This document shows positions 27,147 to 36,816 of a DNA stretch of 64,000 nucleotides, piece by piece. Below the pieces are notes generated by a model. The model was not told the origin of the DNA. It saw only the letters and a list, made by a program, of their open reading frames with translations, and did no database searches. Made by a program: the position numbers and the translations under genes. The DNA is from Phreatobacter sp. Its GTDB lineage: Bacteria; Pseudomonadota; Alphaproteobacteria; Rhizobiales; Phreatobacteraceae. The DNA lies in assembly GCF_027532945.1 (NCBI RefSeq), contig NZ_JAPZTZ010000003.1:186001-250000 (forward strand). The letters are read 5' to 3'. Position 1 is the stretch's first letter, and each line of letters begins with the position of its first letter.

Positions 27147-27356
27147 ATGGCGACCGGGACCGTGAAGTGGTTCAACCCCCAGAAGGGCTACGGCTTCATC
27201 CAGCCGTCCGACGGCGGCAAGGATGTGTTCGTGCACATCTCGGCCGTGCAGCGCGCTGGTCTCAACGACCTTCGCGAGGGCGAGCAGGTGTCGTATGAGC
27301 TCGCCACCGACCGCCGCACCGGCAAGCAGTCGGCTGACCAGCTGAAGCTGGCCTGA
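27147..27356 (+). CDS. Cold-shock protein, CspA family
   Basis: A 69-residue cold-shock domain protein, the normal length. RNP1 is KGYGFI (13-18) and RNP2 is VFVHI (27-31). These aromatic surfaces bind single-stranded RNA and DNA. The '[16 protein letters not shown]' start is typical of alphaproteobacterial CspA. GAGGAG lies seven bases before the ATG. It follows rhlE closely and is probably read from the same transcript, with a hairpin downstream. Confidence 0.95.
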   Translation: MATGTVKWFNPQKGYGFIQPSDGGKDVFVHISAVQRAGLNDLREGEQVSYELATDRRTGKQSADQLKLA

Positions 27357-27372
27357 CGATCCGCATCGGCGA

Positions 27373-27395
27373 CGGACCGGGGTCGTCCCGGTCCG
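27373..27395 (+). terminator. Hairpin downstream of the cold-shock gene
   Basis: CGGACCGGG and CCCGGTCCG form a perfect 9-bp stem with a GTCGT loop, 17 bases after the csp stop. No T-run follows, so it may be a weak or Rho-assisted terminator. Confidence 0.5.
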
Positions 27396-27436
27396 GATGA
27401 CGTCAATCGTGGTGCCGTGCGCGGCGCCGCGCCATC

Positions 27437-27706
27437 TCAATGCAGCCAGGCGCCGGCCCCCGACAGGCCGGAGCCGATGCGTTCCAATACGGCGATCTCC
27501 GGGTCGTCGCCGCCATTCGTCGCGGCGACCGAAAGGACGAGCACGCCGGGACGCCGCGCGGCCACGAAGCGCGCCACCACCTGCGCCTGTTCGTAGGTGT
27601 CGAGATAATGGATGTCCTCCACCACCATCTGCGGCCCACGCCGGATGAATGGCACAACCGCATAGCGGGTGCGTGCTGGCGACGCCGCCGGCCCGTCTTC
27701 TCCCAT
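27437..27706 (-). CDS. Small conserved-looking hypothetical protein
   Basis: An 89-residue protein with no signal peptide or membrane helix. 'YAVVPFIRRGPQMVVEDIHYLDTYEQAQVVARFVAARRPGVLVLSV' (in parts: VVPFIRRGPQMVVED, LDTYEQAQVVARF, PGVLVLSV) has the even hydrophobic pattern of a folded alpha/beta domain, unlike a chance frame in GC-rich DNA. I do not recognise the family. The ATG at 27706 has GAGG five bases upstream. It faces the cold-shock gene, tail to tail. Confidence 0.55.
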   Translation of the reverse strand: MGEDGPAASPARTRYAVVPFIRRGPQMVVEDIHYLDTYEQAQVVARFVAARRPGVLVLSVAATNGGDDPEIAVLERIGSGLSGAGAWLH

Positions 27707-27939
27707 GATGACCTCGCGGTGCGGATGCCCGCCCTGACCCGATTCCTCCGCTCATGATCACACGCCGCCTCGCCCGGCGAGACCGGGTTTTGACAGAGGG
27801 ATTGACGCTTAAGGGAAAGTCCGCGGTCCGCTGCCGGCGCGAAGAGCCCGGTACAACCCTGCATTGTCGCCGACAAAGCAATGAAGGCGGCGCCGCCGTC
27901 GCCGGCCGCGCCGCCCCTGCAAGAGCCCTTCGGGCCCCA

Positions 27940-28299
27940 TCAGCACTTCAGGAAGGTCTTCTCCAGGATGACCTTGCCGGCGACGCTCACCGTCACCCTG
28001 ACGCCCGTGGGAATGCCCCAGGTGGTGCAGATGTCGAGGCAGGCCTGGGCCGCTGTGCCGTCGGGGATGATCGAGGGGATCGGCAAGCAGTACTTGCCGA
28101 TGCCGAGCGGCAGGTTCAGACAGATCTTGCCGTTCTCGACCGTGACGCTGATGCACTGGGCGGCGATGCGGATGTGGCCGTCGTCGATCGGGTTGATCTC
28201 GCGGCGGTTCGACTCCAGCGCAGCAGCGTCATAGTGACGACTCGTCGCCTCGAGCACGGATGCAATGGCCTTGTCGTCGAAGGAATGGAACGTCGCCAT
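27940..28299 (-). CDS. Hypothetical protein
   Basis: A 119-residue soluble protein. It begins with a polar helical part (FHSFDDKAIASVLEATSRHYDAAALESNRREI) and continues with beta-like stretches (ISVTVENGKICLNLPLGIGKYCLPIP, VRVTVSVAGKVILEKTFLKC). Five cysteines (CIS, ICL, YCL, ACLDIC) are notable for a cytosolic protein and suggest metal binding or disulfides. I do not recognise the family. A GGAG lies 10 bases before the ATG, and an AT-rich stretch at 28381-28440 upstream is a likely promoter region. Confidence 0.55.
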   Translation of the reverse strand: MATFHSFDDKAIASVLEATSRHYDAAALESNRREINPIDDGHIRIAAQCISVTVENGKICLNLPLGIGKYCLPIPSIIPDGTAAQACLDICTTWGIPTGVRVTVSVAGKVILEKTFLKC

Positions 28300-28380
28300 G
28301 GGTCAGTCTCCACCTCTGGACCCCGGACCGGGCGCACCATGCGGTCTGGCCGGGACGCTCGCTCATAGCGCGACCTCCCG

Positions 28381-28444
28381 CTTAGTGTAACTTAGCGTTG
28401 TATCTCATTCATATTCTCTCGTTATAGATGTATATTGCGAGAGA
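28381..28444. promoter_or_regulatory. AT-rich island with inverted repeat upstream of hypothetical gene
   Basis: This stretch is strikingly AT-rich compared with all its surroundings. It contains the perfect inverted repeat TCTCTCG (28415-28421) and CGAGAGA (28438-28444) around an AT-only-like centre (TTATAGATGTATATTG). It lies 80-145 bases upstream of the minus-strand gene at 27940-28299 and is probably its promoter and operator. Confidence 0.45.
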
Positions 28445-28533
28445 CGCGCGCACGCCTTGCCGCCGCCGGATCGCACGGCGGGAGGTGGTGGAGGTCGGTC
28501 GGGAGAGGGAGCCGCTGCGCGCGGCTCCCGGCT

Positions 28534-31512
28534 TCACAGCGCGTGGCGCTGCTGCCACTCGCGCATCGCCGCCGCGTCGCGCGGCGTGATGTCCGGGAAG
28601 TCGGGATCGGCGGTGGCCGGATCGAAATACTTCCAGGAGCGCGCGCATTTAACGCCGGCCGCCTTGGCCGGTTCCACCGCGACGCCGCGGATGTCGTCGG
28701 CGCGATAGGCGGCCGCCGGCCCCTCCCCCGCCAGGACGCGGATGGCGGAGGTGATGGCGACCTCGGCAAGGTCGATGCCCTCCACCGCCGTCATCAGCTC
28801 GGGATCGGCGATATGGACCACCGGAGCGGCCTCGAGCGACGACCCCAGGCGCTTGGCGGCGCGCTCCAGCTCCAGAGCGCCGGTGACGGCGCGGCGAACC
28901 TTGCGGATCTTCTCCCAGCGGGCGTCGAGGGCCGGGTCGAGCCAGGCCTCGGGTGCCGTATAGAAGCCCTCGAGGTGAACCGAGCCGTCGCGGCCATAGC
29001 GGTCCCACCAGGCCTCCTCGGCGGTGAAGGACAGGACCGGCGCGAGCCAGGTCGTCACCGCCCTGAAGATCTCCTCGATGACCGCCAGCGCCACCTTGCG
29101 GGCGGGCGCCGAGACGGGATCGCAGTAGAGGCGGTCCTTGCGGATGTCGAAATAGAAGGCCGAGAGCTCGACGTTCATGAACTGCGTCAGCGCAGCGAAG
29201 ACCTTCTTGTAGTCGTAGTCGCGATAGGCGGCGTGGATCTGCGGGGTGAGTTCGGCGAGGCGATGCAGCATGAGCCGCTCGAGGTCCGGCAGGCCGGCGA
29301 CATCGGGCAGCGGCGCGCCGTCGTGATGGGCGAGCGCGCCGAGCATCCAGCGGATGGTGTTGCGCAGCTTGCGATAGGCGTCGGAGGTCGTCTGCAGGAT
29401 CTCCTTGCCGATGCGCAGGTCGTCCGAATAGTCGGAGGCCGCCACCCATAGGCGCAGGATGTCGGCGCCCGACTGCTTGATGACGTCCTGCGGGGCCACC
29501 GTGTTGCCCAGCGACTTCGACATCTTGCGGCCCTCGCCGTCGAGGACGAAGCCGTGGGTCAGCACCACGTCATAGGGCGCGCGGCCTCGCGTGCCGCAGC
29601 TCTCCAGCAGCGAGGAGTGGAACCAACCGCGGTGCTGGTCGGAGCCTTCGAGATACATGACCGTGTCGGCGCCGCCATCGACCTTGCGCTTGAGGCCGGC
29701 GAAGTTCGGGAAGTCCTGCGGCCGCTCCAGCGTGAAGGCATGGGTGGAGCCGGAATCGAACCAGACGTCGAGGACGTCGTCGACCTTGTCCCAGGCGGCA
29801 GCGTCATATTGCGGCCCGAGGAACCGCTCCTTGGCGCCGGCCTTGAACCAGGCATCGGCGCCCTCCTGGCGGAAGGCCTCGATGACGCGGAGGTCAACGC
29901 TCGGATCACGCAGGATCTCGCCGCTGTCGCGGTTGACGAAGACGGCGATGGGCACGCCCCAGGCGCGCTGACGCGAGACCACCCAGTCCGGACGGTTCTC
30001 GATCATGCCGCGGATGCGGTTCTCACCGGATTCCGGCACCCACTGCGTCTCGCCAATGGCCCTCAGCGCCCGCTGGCGGAGCGTCGTGCCGTCCGCATAG
30101 GGCTTGTCCATGGCGATGAACCACTGGGGCGTGTTGCGGAAGATGACCGGCTTCTTGGAGCGCCAGGAATGCGGATACTGGTGCTTCAGGCGGCCCCGCG
30201 CGACGAGGCGGCCGGCGGCCACCAGCGCGTCGATGACCGCCTGGTTGGCGTCACCTTTGTCGCCCTTGTCGGTGATGACATGGCGGCCCTCGAAGCCGGG
30301 GGCCTCCTTGGTGAGGCGGCCGTCGCCGTCCACCGTGTAGGGGATGCGGGTCTCGATGCCGCGCTCGGAGAGCATCCGGCCGCTCGCCATCCAGATCTCG
30401 AAGTCCTCGCGGCCATGGCCGGGGGCCGTGTGGACGAAGCCGGTGCCGGCATCGTCCGTGACGTGGTCGCCATCGAGCAGCGGCACCTCGAAGCCGTAGC
30501 CAAGATTGGCGAGCGGATGGGCGCAGGTGAGGCCGGCGAGTTCGTCGGCGGAGACATCGGCGACAAGTTCGAAGCCCTCGACCTTGGCCTGCTTGAAGAC
30601 GCCCTCGGCGAGCGCCTTGGCGAGGATGTAGGTGTTGCCGACGCGCGCCCAGTTGTCAGGCGGCGAGGCCATGACCCGGTAGAGGCCATAGGCGATGCGG
30701 TTCGAATAGGAGATCGCGCGGTTGCCCGGGATGGTCCAGGGCGTGGTGGTCCAGATGACGACGCTGGCGTTCCTGAGATGGGCAAGCTTGTCACGCGCCG
30801 CCGTGTCGGCAACGGCGGGTGCGACGGCCTTCACCGGGAAGGCCGCCCAGATCATGTCGCTCTGGTAATCGTGGTACTCGACCTCGGCCTCGGCCAGCGC
30901 GGTCTTCTCGACCACCGACCACATGACCGGCTTCGAGCCGCGATAGAGCTGGCTGCTGTCGGCGAACTTGATGATCTCCTCGGCGATCTGCGCCTCGGCG
31001 TGGAAGGTCATGGTCTGGTAGGGGTTCGCCCAGTCGCCGACGACACCGAGGCGCTGGAATTCGTCTCGCTGGATGTTCAGCCAGCGGGTGGCGAAGGCGC
31101 GGCATTCCTGGCGGAACTCGACGACGGGAACATCGTCCTTGTTCTTGCCCTTGGCGCGATATTCTTCCTCGATCTTCCACTCGATCGGCAGGCCATGGCA
31201 GTCCCAGCCGGGCACGTAGTCACTGTCGAAGCCGAGCATCTGCTGCGACTTCGTCACCATGTCCTTGAGGATCTTGTTGAGCGCGTGGCCGATATGGAGA
31301 TGGCCGTTGGCATAGGGCGGGCCGTCGTGAAGGACGAAGCGGTCGCGGCCGCGGGAGGCGCGGCGCAGGCGCCCGTAGAGGTCCATCTCCTCCCAGGATT
31401 TCAGGATCTGCGGCTCCTTCTCCGGCAGGCCCGCCCGCATCGGGAAGGGCGTCTCGGGCAGGAGAAGGGTCTTCGAATAGTCGAAGGAGTCGGTCGGGTT
31501 CTGGTCGGACAT
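28534..31512 (-). CDS. ileS: Isoleucine--tRNA ligase
   Basis: IleS charges tRNA-Ile. The 992-residue class I synthetase has HIGH at 73-76 ([11 protein letters not shown]) and KMSKS at 663-667. The editing domain (CP1) lies between. The C-terminal zinc-finger region keeps only Cys956 (KCARSW); the second cysteine is Ser959 and the final Cys pair is replaced by a [11 protein letters not shown] stretch. I recall the same in related alphaproteobacteria, so it is probably a lineage trait. No T-box leader is seen; 356 bases of non-coding DNA precede the start. Confidence 0.96.
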   Translation of the reverse strand: MSDQNPTDSFDYSKTLLLPETPFPMRAGLPEKEPQILKSWEEMDLYGRLRRASRGRDRFVLHDGPPYANGHLHIGHALNKILKDMVTKSQQMLGFDSDYVPGWDCHGLPIEWKIEEEYRAKGKNKDDVPVVEFRQECRAFATRWLNIQRDEFQRLGVVGDWANPYQTMTFHAEAQIAEEIIKFADSSQLYRGSKPVMWSVVEKTALAEAEVEYHDYQSDMIWAAFPVKAVAPAVADTAARDKLAHLRNASVVIWTTTPWTIPGNRAISYSNRIAYGLYRVMASPPDNWARVGNTYILAKALAEGVFKQAKVEGFELVADVSADELAGLTCAHPLANLGYGFEVPLLDGDHVTDDAGTGFVHTAPGHGREDFEIWMASGRMLSERGIETRIPYTVDGDGRLTKEAPGFEGRHVITDKGDKGDANQAVIDALVAAGRLVARGRLKHQYPHSWRSKKPVIFRNTPQWFIAMDKPYADGTTLRQRALRAIGETQWVPESGENRIRGMIENRPDWVVSRQRAWGVPIAVFVNRDSGEILRDPSVDLRVIEAFRQEGADAWFKAGAKERFLGPQYDAAAWDKVDDVLDVWFDSGSTHAFTLERPQDFPNFAGLKRKVDGGADTVMYLEGSDQHRGWFHSSLLESCGTRGRAPYDVVLTHGFVLDGEGRKMSKSLGNTVAPQDVIKQSGADILRLWVAASDYSDDLRIGKEILQTTSDAYRKLRNTIRWMLGALAHHDGAPLPDVAGLPDLERLMLHRLAELTPQIHAAYRDYDYKKVFAALTQFMNVELSAFYFDIRKDRLYCDPVSAPARKVALAVIEEIFRAVTTWLAPVLSFTAEEAWWDRYGRDGSVHLEGFYTAPEAWLDPALDARWEKIRKVRRAVTGALELERAAKRLGSSLEAAPVVHIADPELMTAVEGIDLAEVAITSAIRVLAGEGPAAAYRADDIRGVAVEPAKAAGVKCARSWKYFDPATADPDFPDITPRDAAAMREWQQRHAL

Positions 31513-31868
31513 GGTGGGTCGGCCGGGACGAGCGGCGATGAGGCCGCGGAGAAGTCGGAGCGGGTGAAGAGCTTAAACCCCGGACCTCCGGGCGCACGCG
31601 AGGGGCCGCGCGGCCTTCAGGAGGCCGGGCCGGTAATTCGCGAAGCGGTGCGGGCGACGAAGCGCATGCCGTCCTTTAAGGGGAAGGCGGGCGGAAAGGC
31701 AAGCGCCGCGCGGCCCTGAGGGCATCCACGCGCCCGACGGAGGCGCCGAGCACCGACCCGGCCGCGGCGATATGGTCGCACGAGCGGTGGCCTGAACGTC
31801 CTCGACAGGCGGAAACGACGAAGCCCGGCCGATGGCCGGGCTTCTGCTTTGGGCAGACGGGGCGGGGC
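31513..31868. other. 356-base intergenic region upstream of ileS
   Basis: No gene is supported here. It contains the gcvPB terminator hairpin (31821-31843) and must contain the ileS promoter. I see no obvious T-box, tRNA or small ORF with a ribosome site. Confidence 0.6.
31821..31843 (-). terminator. Terminator of the glycine cleavage operon
   Basis: AAGCCCGGCC-GAT-GGCCGGGCTT is a perfect 10-bp stem with a 3-base loop, 25 bases beyond the gcvPB stop on the minus strand. Read in that direction it is followed by a T-containing tail (CGTCGTTTCC). Confidence 0.7.
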
Positions 31869-33443
31869 TTACTCCGCCGCCTCCGCATAGGGCTGCGGCC
31901 GGGTCCAGCGCAGGACCGGGTTGCGGGCCGCCCGCGTCTCGTCGAGGCGGCGGCGCGGCGCATGGAACGGCGCGTTCTTGAAGCGCTCGACCTGGCCGCG
32001 CTTCGCCGACAGGGCGAGGTCGCGCAGCGTGGCGATGAAGAGGTCGAGGGAGGCCTTCGATTCCGACTCCGTCGGCTCGATCAGCATGGCGCCGTGGACG
32101 ACCAGCGGGAAATACATGGTCATCGGGTGGTAGCCCTCGTCGATCATCGCCTTGGCGAAGTCGAGCGTGGAAACGCCGGTGTTCTTCAGCCACTCGTCGT
32201 CGAACAGCGCCTCGTGCATGCAGGGCTGGTTGCCGAAGGGCAGGCTCATCAGGTCGGCGAGCGAGGCGCGGATGTAGTTGGCGTTGAGCACCGCATCCTC
32301 GGAGGCCAGCTTCATGCCATCGGCGCCGTGGCTGAGCATATAGGCGAGTGCGCGGACGAACATGCCCATCTGGCCGTGGAAGGCCGACATGCGGCCGAAG
32401 GGCATCTCGCCCTTGTCGAGCTTGCCGCCCTCCTCCACCAGCGAGAAGCCCTTGCCGGCGCGGATGAAGGGATAGGGCACGAAGGCCGCGAGGCGCTCCG
32501 ACAGCACGACGGGACCGGCACCCGGACCGCCGCCGCCATGGGGCGTCGAGAAGGTCTTGTGCAGGTTGATGTGCATGGCGTCGACGCCGAGGTCACCCGG
32601 GCGGGCCTTGCCGACGATCGCGTTGAAGTTGGCGCCGTCGCAGTAGAAATAAGCCCCGGCGTCATGGATCGCCTTGGCGATCTCGACGATCTCCTTCTCG
32701 AAGATGCCGCAGGTGTTGGGGTTGGTGAGCATGATCGCCGCAACGTCCGGCGTCAGCGCCGCCTTGACGTCGGAGACATGGACCGTGCCGTCGGCCTGGG
32801 CCGGGACCGCCTTCACCTCGAAGCCAATGAGGGCCGCGGTGGCGGGATTGGTACCGTGGGCGGATTCCGGAACCAAAACGGTCTTGCGATGGCCCTCGCC
32901 CTTGGCCTCCAGCGCCGCCTTGATCGCCATCATGCCGGCGAGCTCGCCATGGGCGCCGGCCTTGGGGCTCATCGCCACGGCAGGCATGCCGGTGAGCTCC
33001 TTGAGATAGTCGGCGAGGCGGTCGATCAGCTCCAGCGCGCCCTGCACGGTCGAGACCGGCTGGAGCGGATGGATGTCACCGAAGCCGGGCAGGCGCGCCA
33101 TCTTCTCGTTGAGGCGGGCATTGTGCTTCATCGTGCAGGAGCCGAGCGGGAAGAGCCCGGTGTCGATGCCGAAGTTCTTCTGGCTGAGGCGCACGTAGTG
33201 GCGCATCGTCTCCGGCTCGGAGAGGCCCGGCAGGTCGATCGGCTCCTTGCGGGCGAGCTTGCCGAGGCGCGACTTCACCTTCTTCGGCTCCGGCATATCG
33301 ACGCCGGTGACCTCGGGACGGCCGATCTCGAAGATCAGCGCTTCCTCGATCTGCAGCGCCTTGTTGCCGGTGAAGGTCGGGTGGGCGGAGGCGGCACCGG
33401 CCTCGCCGGCGGCGGTGGGACGACCCTGGTTGTTCATGGACAT
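31869..33443 (-). CDS. gcvPB: Glycine dehydrogenase (decarboxylating) subunit 2
   Basis: The C-terminal half of the split P-protein, which decarboxylates glycine with PLP. In this 524-residue subunit PLP binds Lys296 in 'INLHKTFSTPHGGGGPG'. 'PLGSCTMKHNARLNEKMA' and 'VPESAHGTNPATAAL' are signatures of the PB subunit. A two-subunit P-protein is the form also found in many archaea and firmicutes. GAGGAG precedes the ATG by seven bases. It is the last gene of gcvT-gcvH-gcvPA-gcvPB, 11 bases after gcvPA. Confidence 0.95.
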   Translation of the reverse strand: MSMNNQGRPTAAGEAGAASAHPTFTGNKALQIEEALIFEIGRPEVTGVDMPEPKKVKSRLGKLARKEPIDLPGLSEPETMRHYVRLSQKNFGIDTGLFPLGSCTMKHNARLNEKMARLPGFGDIHPLQPVSTVQGALELIDRLADYLKELTGMPAVAMSPKAGAHGELAGMMAIKAALEAKGEGHRKTVLVPESAHGTNPATAALIGFEVKAVPAQADGTVHVSDVKAALTPDVAAIMLTNPNTCGIFEKEIVEIAKAIHDAGAYFYCDGANFNAIVGKARPGDLGVDAMHINLHKTFSTPHGGGGPGAGPVVLSERLAAFVPYPFIRAGKGFSLVEEGGKLDKGEMPFGRMSAFHGQMGMFVRALAYMLSHGADGMKLASEDAVLNANYIRASLADLMSLPFGNQPCMHEALFDDEWLKNTGVSTLDFAKAMIDEGYHPMTMYFPLVVHGAMLIEPTESESKASLDLFIATLRDLALSAKRGQVERFKNAPFHAPRRRLDETRAARNPVLRWTRPQPYAEAAE

Positions 33444-33454
33444 GGGACCGCTCC

Positions 33455-34810
33455 TCAGAGGCTGGCGCCGAGCGCGGCCACGAAGGCAGCGCGATCGTCG
33501 TCGGTGTTCACTTCGGTGTTGGCGACGAGGATGATGTCCTTCAGCGCCTTGTGCTTGGGCCAGAGCCGCGCGGCGGGAACACCCGCCAACACGCCCTTCT
33601 TCGCCATCTTCTCGACGACCTTCGCGGCATCGCCGGGCACGCGGATGGCGAACTCGTTGAAGAAGCTGCCGTTCAGCACCTCGACGCCATCGACATCAGC
33701 GAGACGGTCGGCGAGGTCGCAGGCATTGGCGTGATTGATGGCGGCGAGGCGGCGCAGGCCGGTCTCGCCAAGCAGCGTCATGTGGATGGTGAAGGCGAGG
33801 CACATCAGGCCGGAATTGGTGCAGATGTTGGAGGTCGCCTTCTCGCGGCGGATGTGCTGCTCGCGGGTGGAGAGCGTCAGCACAAAGCCGCGGCGGCCTT
33901 CCGCGTCGACCGTCTCGCCACAGAGGCGGCCCGGCATCTGCCGGACATATTTCTGCTTGGTGGCGAAGAGGCCGACATAAGGGCCACCGAAGTTCAGGCC
34001 GACGCCGATCGACTGGCCCTCGGCCACGACAATGTCCGCACCCATGGCGCCGGGCGGGGTCACCGCGCCGAGCGAGACCACCTCGGTGACGACGGCGATG
34101 AGCAGCGCGCCGGCATCCTGCGCCTTCTTGGCGATGGCGGTGAGGTCGTGGAGGTTGCCGAAGACATCCGGCGTCTGGATGACGATGCAGGAGGTCTCGG
34201 CATCGATGGCGGCGGCGACCGCCTTGAGGTCGGCGCTCGCATCGGCCGGGTTCGGCTCCAGCGAGACGAGCTCGTCGCCAGCCATCCGGGACAGCGTCTC
34301 GATCGTGTCGCGGTAATGCGGGTGGAGGTTGCCGGCGAGGATCGCCTTGCGCCGCTTGGTGACGCGGTGGGCCATGAGCACGGCCTCGGCCGCGCCGGTG
34401 GAGCCGTCATACATCGAGGCGTTGGCCACCTCCATGCCGGTGAGCAGCGCCACCTGCGTCTGGAACTCGAACAGGTACTGCAGCGTGCCCTGGGCGATTT
34501 CCGGCTGGTAGGGCGTGTAGCTCGTGAGGAACTCAGAGCGCTGGATCAGATGGTCCACCGAGGCCGGGACGTGGTGCTTATAGGCGCCGGCGCCGACGAA
34601 GAAGGGCACCTCGGAGGCCGTAATGTTCTCCGCCGCCATGGCGCCCATGATGCGCTCGACATCGAGTTCGCCCTTGGCCTTCGGCAGGTCGACGAGGCCT
34701 TTCAGCAGCTTCGATTTCGGCACGTTGGCGAAGAGGTCGTCAACGGCGGCGACGCCGATCTTGGCCAGCATGTCGGTGCGGTCTTGGGGCGTCAGCGGCA
34801 GGTAGCGCAT
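33455..34810 (-). CDS. gcvPA: Glycine dehydrogenase (decarboxylating) subunit 1
   Basis: The N-terminal half of the split P-protein, 451 residues. '[20 protein letters not shown]' is the standard start, and '[18 protein letters not shown]', '[15 protein letters not shown]' and '[10 protein letters not shown]'-like stretches follow. It pairs with GcvPB to form the PLP-dependent decarboxylase. It lacks the PLP lysine, as expected for this subunit. The ATG at 34810 is chosen from the family start; a longer frame to 34873 is unconserved. Confidence 0.94.
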   Translation of the reverse strand: MRYLPLTPQDRTDMLAKIGVAAVDDLFANVPKSKLLKGLVDLPKAKGELDVERIMGAMAAENITASEVPFFVGAGAYKHHVPASVDHLIQRSEFLTSYTPYQPEIAQGTLQYLFEFQTQVALLTGMEVANASMYDGSTGAAEAVLMAHRVTKRRKAILAGNLHPHYRDTIETLSRMAGDELVSLEPNPADASADLKAVAAAIDAETSCIVIQTPDVFGNLHDLTAIAKKAQDAGALLIAVVTEVVSLGAVTPPGAMGADIVVAEGQSIGVGLNFGGPYVGLFATKQKYVRQMPGRLCGETVDAEGRRGFVLTLSTREQHIRREKATSNICTNSGLMCLAFTIHMTLLGETGLRRLAAINHANACDLADRLADVDGVEVLNGSFFNEFAIRVPGDAAKVVEKMAKKGVLAGVPAARLWPKHKALKDIILVANTEVNTDDDRAAFVAALGASL

Positions 34811-34869
34811 TGCGGTCTCCGGGCGGTCGGATGGGGAGGCGCGGGCCGCGGCAAGCGGCCCGCCGGCAC

Positions 34870-35244
34870 TCACAGTGTGTCGAGGAAGGCCTTGTAGGCG
34901 GCCTCGTCCATGAGCTCGTCGAGCTCGGCGGGATTGGCGATCTTGACCTTGAAGAACCAGCCCTTGCCGGCCGGGTCGTCGTTGACGGTGGCGGGGGCGC
35001 CCTCAAGGTCGGGATTGGCCTCGACCACCTGGCCGGAAACCGGCGAATAGATGTCGGAGGCGGCCTTGACGCTCTCGACCACGGCGGCGCTGTCGCCCTT
35101 CTTCACGGCCTTGCCGCTGGAGGGCAGCTCCACGAAGACCACGTCGCCGAGCTGCTCCTGGGCGTAGTGGGAGATGCCCACCGTGCCGACATCGCCGTCG
35201 ATGCGGATATATTCGTGGTCCTTGGTGTATTTGGTCGTGGCCAT
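34870..35244 (-). CDS. gcvH: Glycine cleavage system H protein
   Basis: A 124-residue lipoyl carrier that shuttles the aminomethyl group between P, T and L proteins. The lipoylated lysine is Lys60 in '[17 protein letters not shown]'. '[12 protein letters not shown]' and '[19 protein letters not shown]' are canonical. I prefer the ATG at 35244 over 35250 because AGGGG then sits seven bases upstream; at 35250 the ribosome site would touch the start codon. Confidence 0.96.
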   Translation of the reverse strand: MATTKYTKDHEYIRIDGDVGTVGISHYAQEQLGDVVFVELPSSGKAVKKGDSAAVVESVKAASDIYSPVSGQVVEANPDLEGAPATVNDDPAGKGWFFKVKIANPAELDELMDEAAYKAFLDTL

Positions 35245-35274
35245 GGTCATCCCCTGGGTGGTTGGTTCGGCGGC

Positions 35275-36420
35275 TCAGCCGCGGACATAGCGATGCGGTG
35301 CGAAGGGCATGGTGACGACCTTGGCGGCCAAGTCCTTGCCGCGGACCTCGAGCAGCACGGGCGTGCCCGGCTCGGCGAAGCGGCGGTTGACGTAGCCCAT
35401 GGCGAGCGGGCCGTTGATGGTCGGACCAAATCCGCCGGAGGTGACCGTGCCGATGGGCTGACCATCGGCGGACTTCACCACCGTCCCCTCGCGCGCCGGA
35501 GCGCGGCCGTCGGGCAGGATGCCGACGCGCAGGCGCGGCGCGCCCTCGGCCAGTTCCTTCTGGATGCGGGCAGCACCGAGGAAGCCGCCCTCGGCGCGGC
35601 GGCGCTTCTGGATCGACCAGGTGAGGCCGGCCTCGATCGGCGAGGTCGTGGTGTCGATATCGTGGCCGTAGAGGCAGAGCCCGGCCTCGAGGCGCAGCGA
35701 GTCGCGGGCGCCGAGGCCGATCGGCTTGACGCGCGGATCGGCGAGGAGCTTGCGGGTCAGCGCCACGGCATCAGCGCTCTTCAACGAGATCTCGACGCCG
35801 TCCTCGCCGGTATAGCCCGTGCGCGAGACATGGGCCCAGATGCCATCAAGCGGCAGGTCCACCGAGGTCATGAACTTCAGGCCGGCGAGGCCGGGGGCGA
35901 GCGTCGCCACCGCGGCGACGGCCTCAGGGCCCTGGACTGCGATCAGTGCGAGGTCGTCGGCGACCTTCAGGGCCACGCCGGCCGGCAGGTGGGCGCGCAT
36001 ATGGGCGTAGTCGGCGTCCTTGCAGGCGGCGTTGACCACCAGATAGAGCCAGTGCTCATGCCCGGGATGGCCGAGCCGGGTGATCATCAGGTCGTCGAGA
36101 ATGCCACCCTCGGCATTGGTGAACTGGGAATAGCGCTGCTGGCCGGGCTTCAGGGCCATAACGTCGGCCGGCACCAGCGCCTCGAGCGCAGCGGCGGCGG
36201 TCTCAAAGCGGCCGTCGGCCGGAATGAGGAAGCACTGGCCCATATGGCTGACATCGAAGAGGCCGGCGCTGGCGCGGGTCCAGTTGTGCTCGGCGAGGAC
36301 GCCGGTCGGATACTGGACCGGCATGTCGTAGCCGGCGAAGGGGACCATCTTTGCCCCGAGCTCACCATGCAGGGCATGGAGAGGGGTCGTCAGCAAGGGT
36401 CCGGCCTGGGTCTCGCCCAT
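35275..36420 (-). CDS. gcvT: Aminomethyltransferase (glycine cleavage T protein)
   Basis: GcvT releases ammonia and passes the one-carbon unit from H protein to tetrahydrofolate. The 381-residue length is normal. 'VPFAGYDMPVQYPTGVLAEH', 'GLFDVSHMGQ' and the catalytic Asp region 'TNAEGGILDDLMITR' (102-116) are intact, as is 'RTGYTGEDGVEIS'. It is the first gene of the operon and is preceded by a tandem glycine riboswitch, so the whole operon should be switched on by glycine. Confidence 0.95.
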   Translation of the reverse strand: MGETQAGPLLTTPLHALHGELGAKMVPFAGYDMPVQYPTGVLAEHNWTRASAGLFDVSHMGQCFLIPADGRFETAAAALEALVPADVMALKPGQQRYSQFTNAEGGILDDLMITRLGHPGHEHWLYLVVNAACKDADYAHMRAHLPAGVALKVADDLALIAVQGPEAVAAVATLAPGLAGLKFMTSVDLPLDGIWAHVSRTGYTGEDGVEISLKSADAVALTRKLLADPRVKPIGLGARDSLRLEAGLCLYGHDIDTTTSPIEAGLTWSIQKRRRAEGGFLGAARIQKELAEGAPRLRVGILPDGRAPAREGTVVKSADGQPIGTVTSGGFGPTINGPLAMGYVNRRFAEPGTPVLLEVRGKDLAAKVVTMPFAPHRYVRG

Positions 36421-36496
36421 GGGTCCTGCACTCCGGCGCGCGGACGCGTCCGGTCCAGCCGAACACGTTCCGATTACGGGCTTGTCGCCCGCTCGC

Positions 36497-36718
36497 GCCC
36501 CTCTGTCGCAGGACCTGAGAGATTCACCGCGGCCCGCGAGGGCCAGCGCCCAAGGGCGCCATCGGTTTACTCCGTCGGTGGGCCGGGATTGGACCTCCGG
36601 CCACTTTCCAGAATGCCATTCCCCCAGCGGTCCTTTTGCCTGAGAGGTTCCGGGGCCGTTGCTCCTTCGGCGCCGGGGGATCCTGTCACTTCAAAGACCA
36701 CCCGGACTCTCCCGCCGG
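36497..36718 (-). ncRNA. Tandem glycine riboswitch upstream of gcvT
   Basis: The minus strand shows both aptamers. The first runs from GGCGGGAGAGTCC through CGCCGAAGGAGCAA to CCTCTCAGGCAAAAGGACCG. The second carries CACCGACGGAGTAAACC, then GGTGAATCTCTCAGGTCC and GACAGAGGGG. These are the conserved cores of the gcvT element (GGAGAG, CCGAAGG-GCAA, CTCTCAGG, GGAC). Two aptamers in tandem allow cooperative or tuned glycine sensing. About 75 bases separate it from the gcvT ATG and would hold the expression platform. Ends are approximate. Confidence 0.93.
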
Positions 36719-36737
36719 GTTCATATGGCACGGCATC

Positions 36738-36766
36738 GCAATGGCCGGATCATACGGCGAAGTCAA
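36738..36766 (-). promoter_or_regulatory. Possible promoter of the glycine riboswitch-gcv operon
   Basis: On the minus strand TTGACT (36761-36766) is followed, after 17 bases, by CATTGC (36738-36743). The -35 is good and the -10 poor. Position, about 20 bases before the first aptamer, is right. Confidence 0.35.
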
Positions 36767-36816
36767 GGCGAGCCTGTGGGCACGCCTGCCGCAAAGGGAG
36801 GCAGGCGCGGAGGACG

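Noticed and set aside
27777-27876. A TTGACA-containing promoter near 27790 on the plus strand
   Set aside because: No credible gene follows on the plus strand and no -10 lies at the right distance.
29554-31719. A 721-codon open frame on the plus strand
   Set aside because: It is antisense to ileS, has no recognisable domain and no ribosome site.
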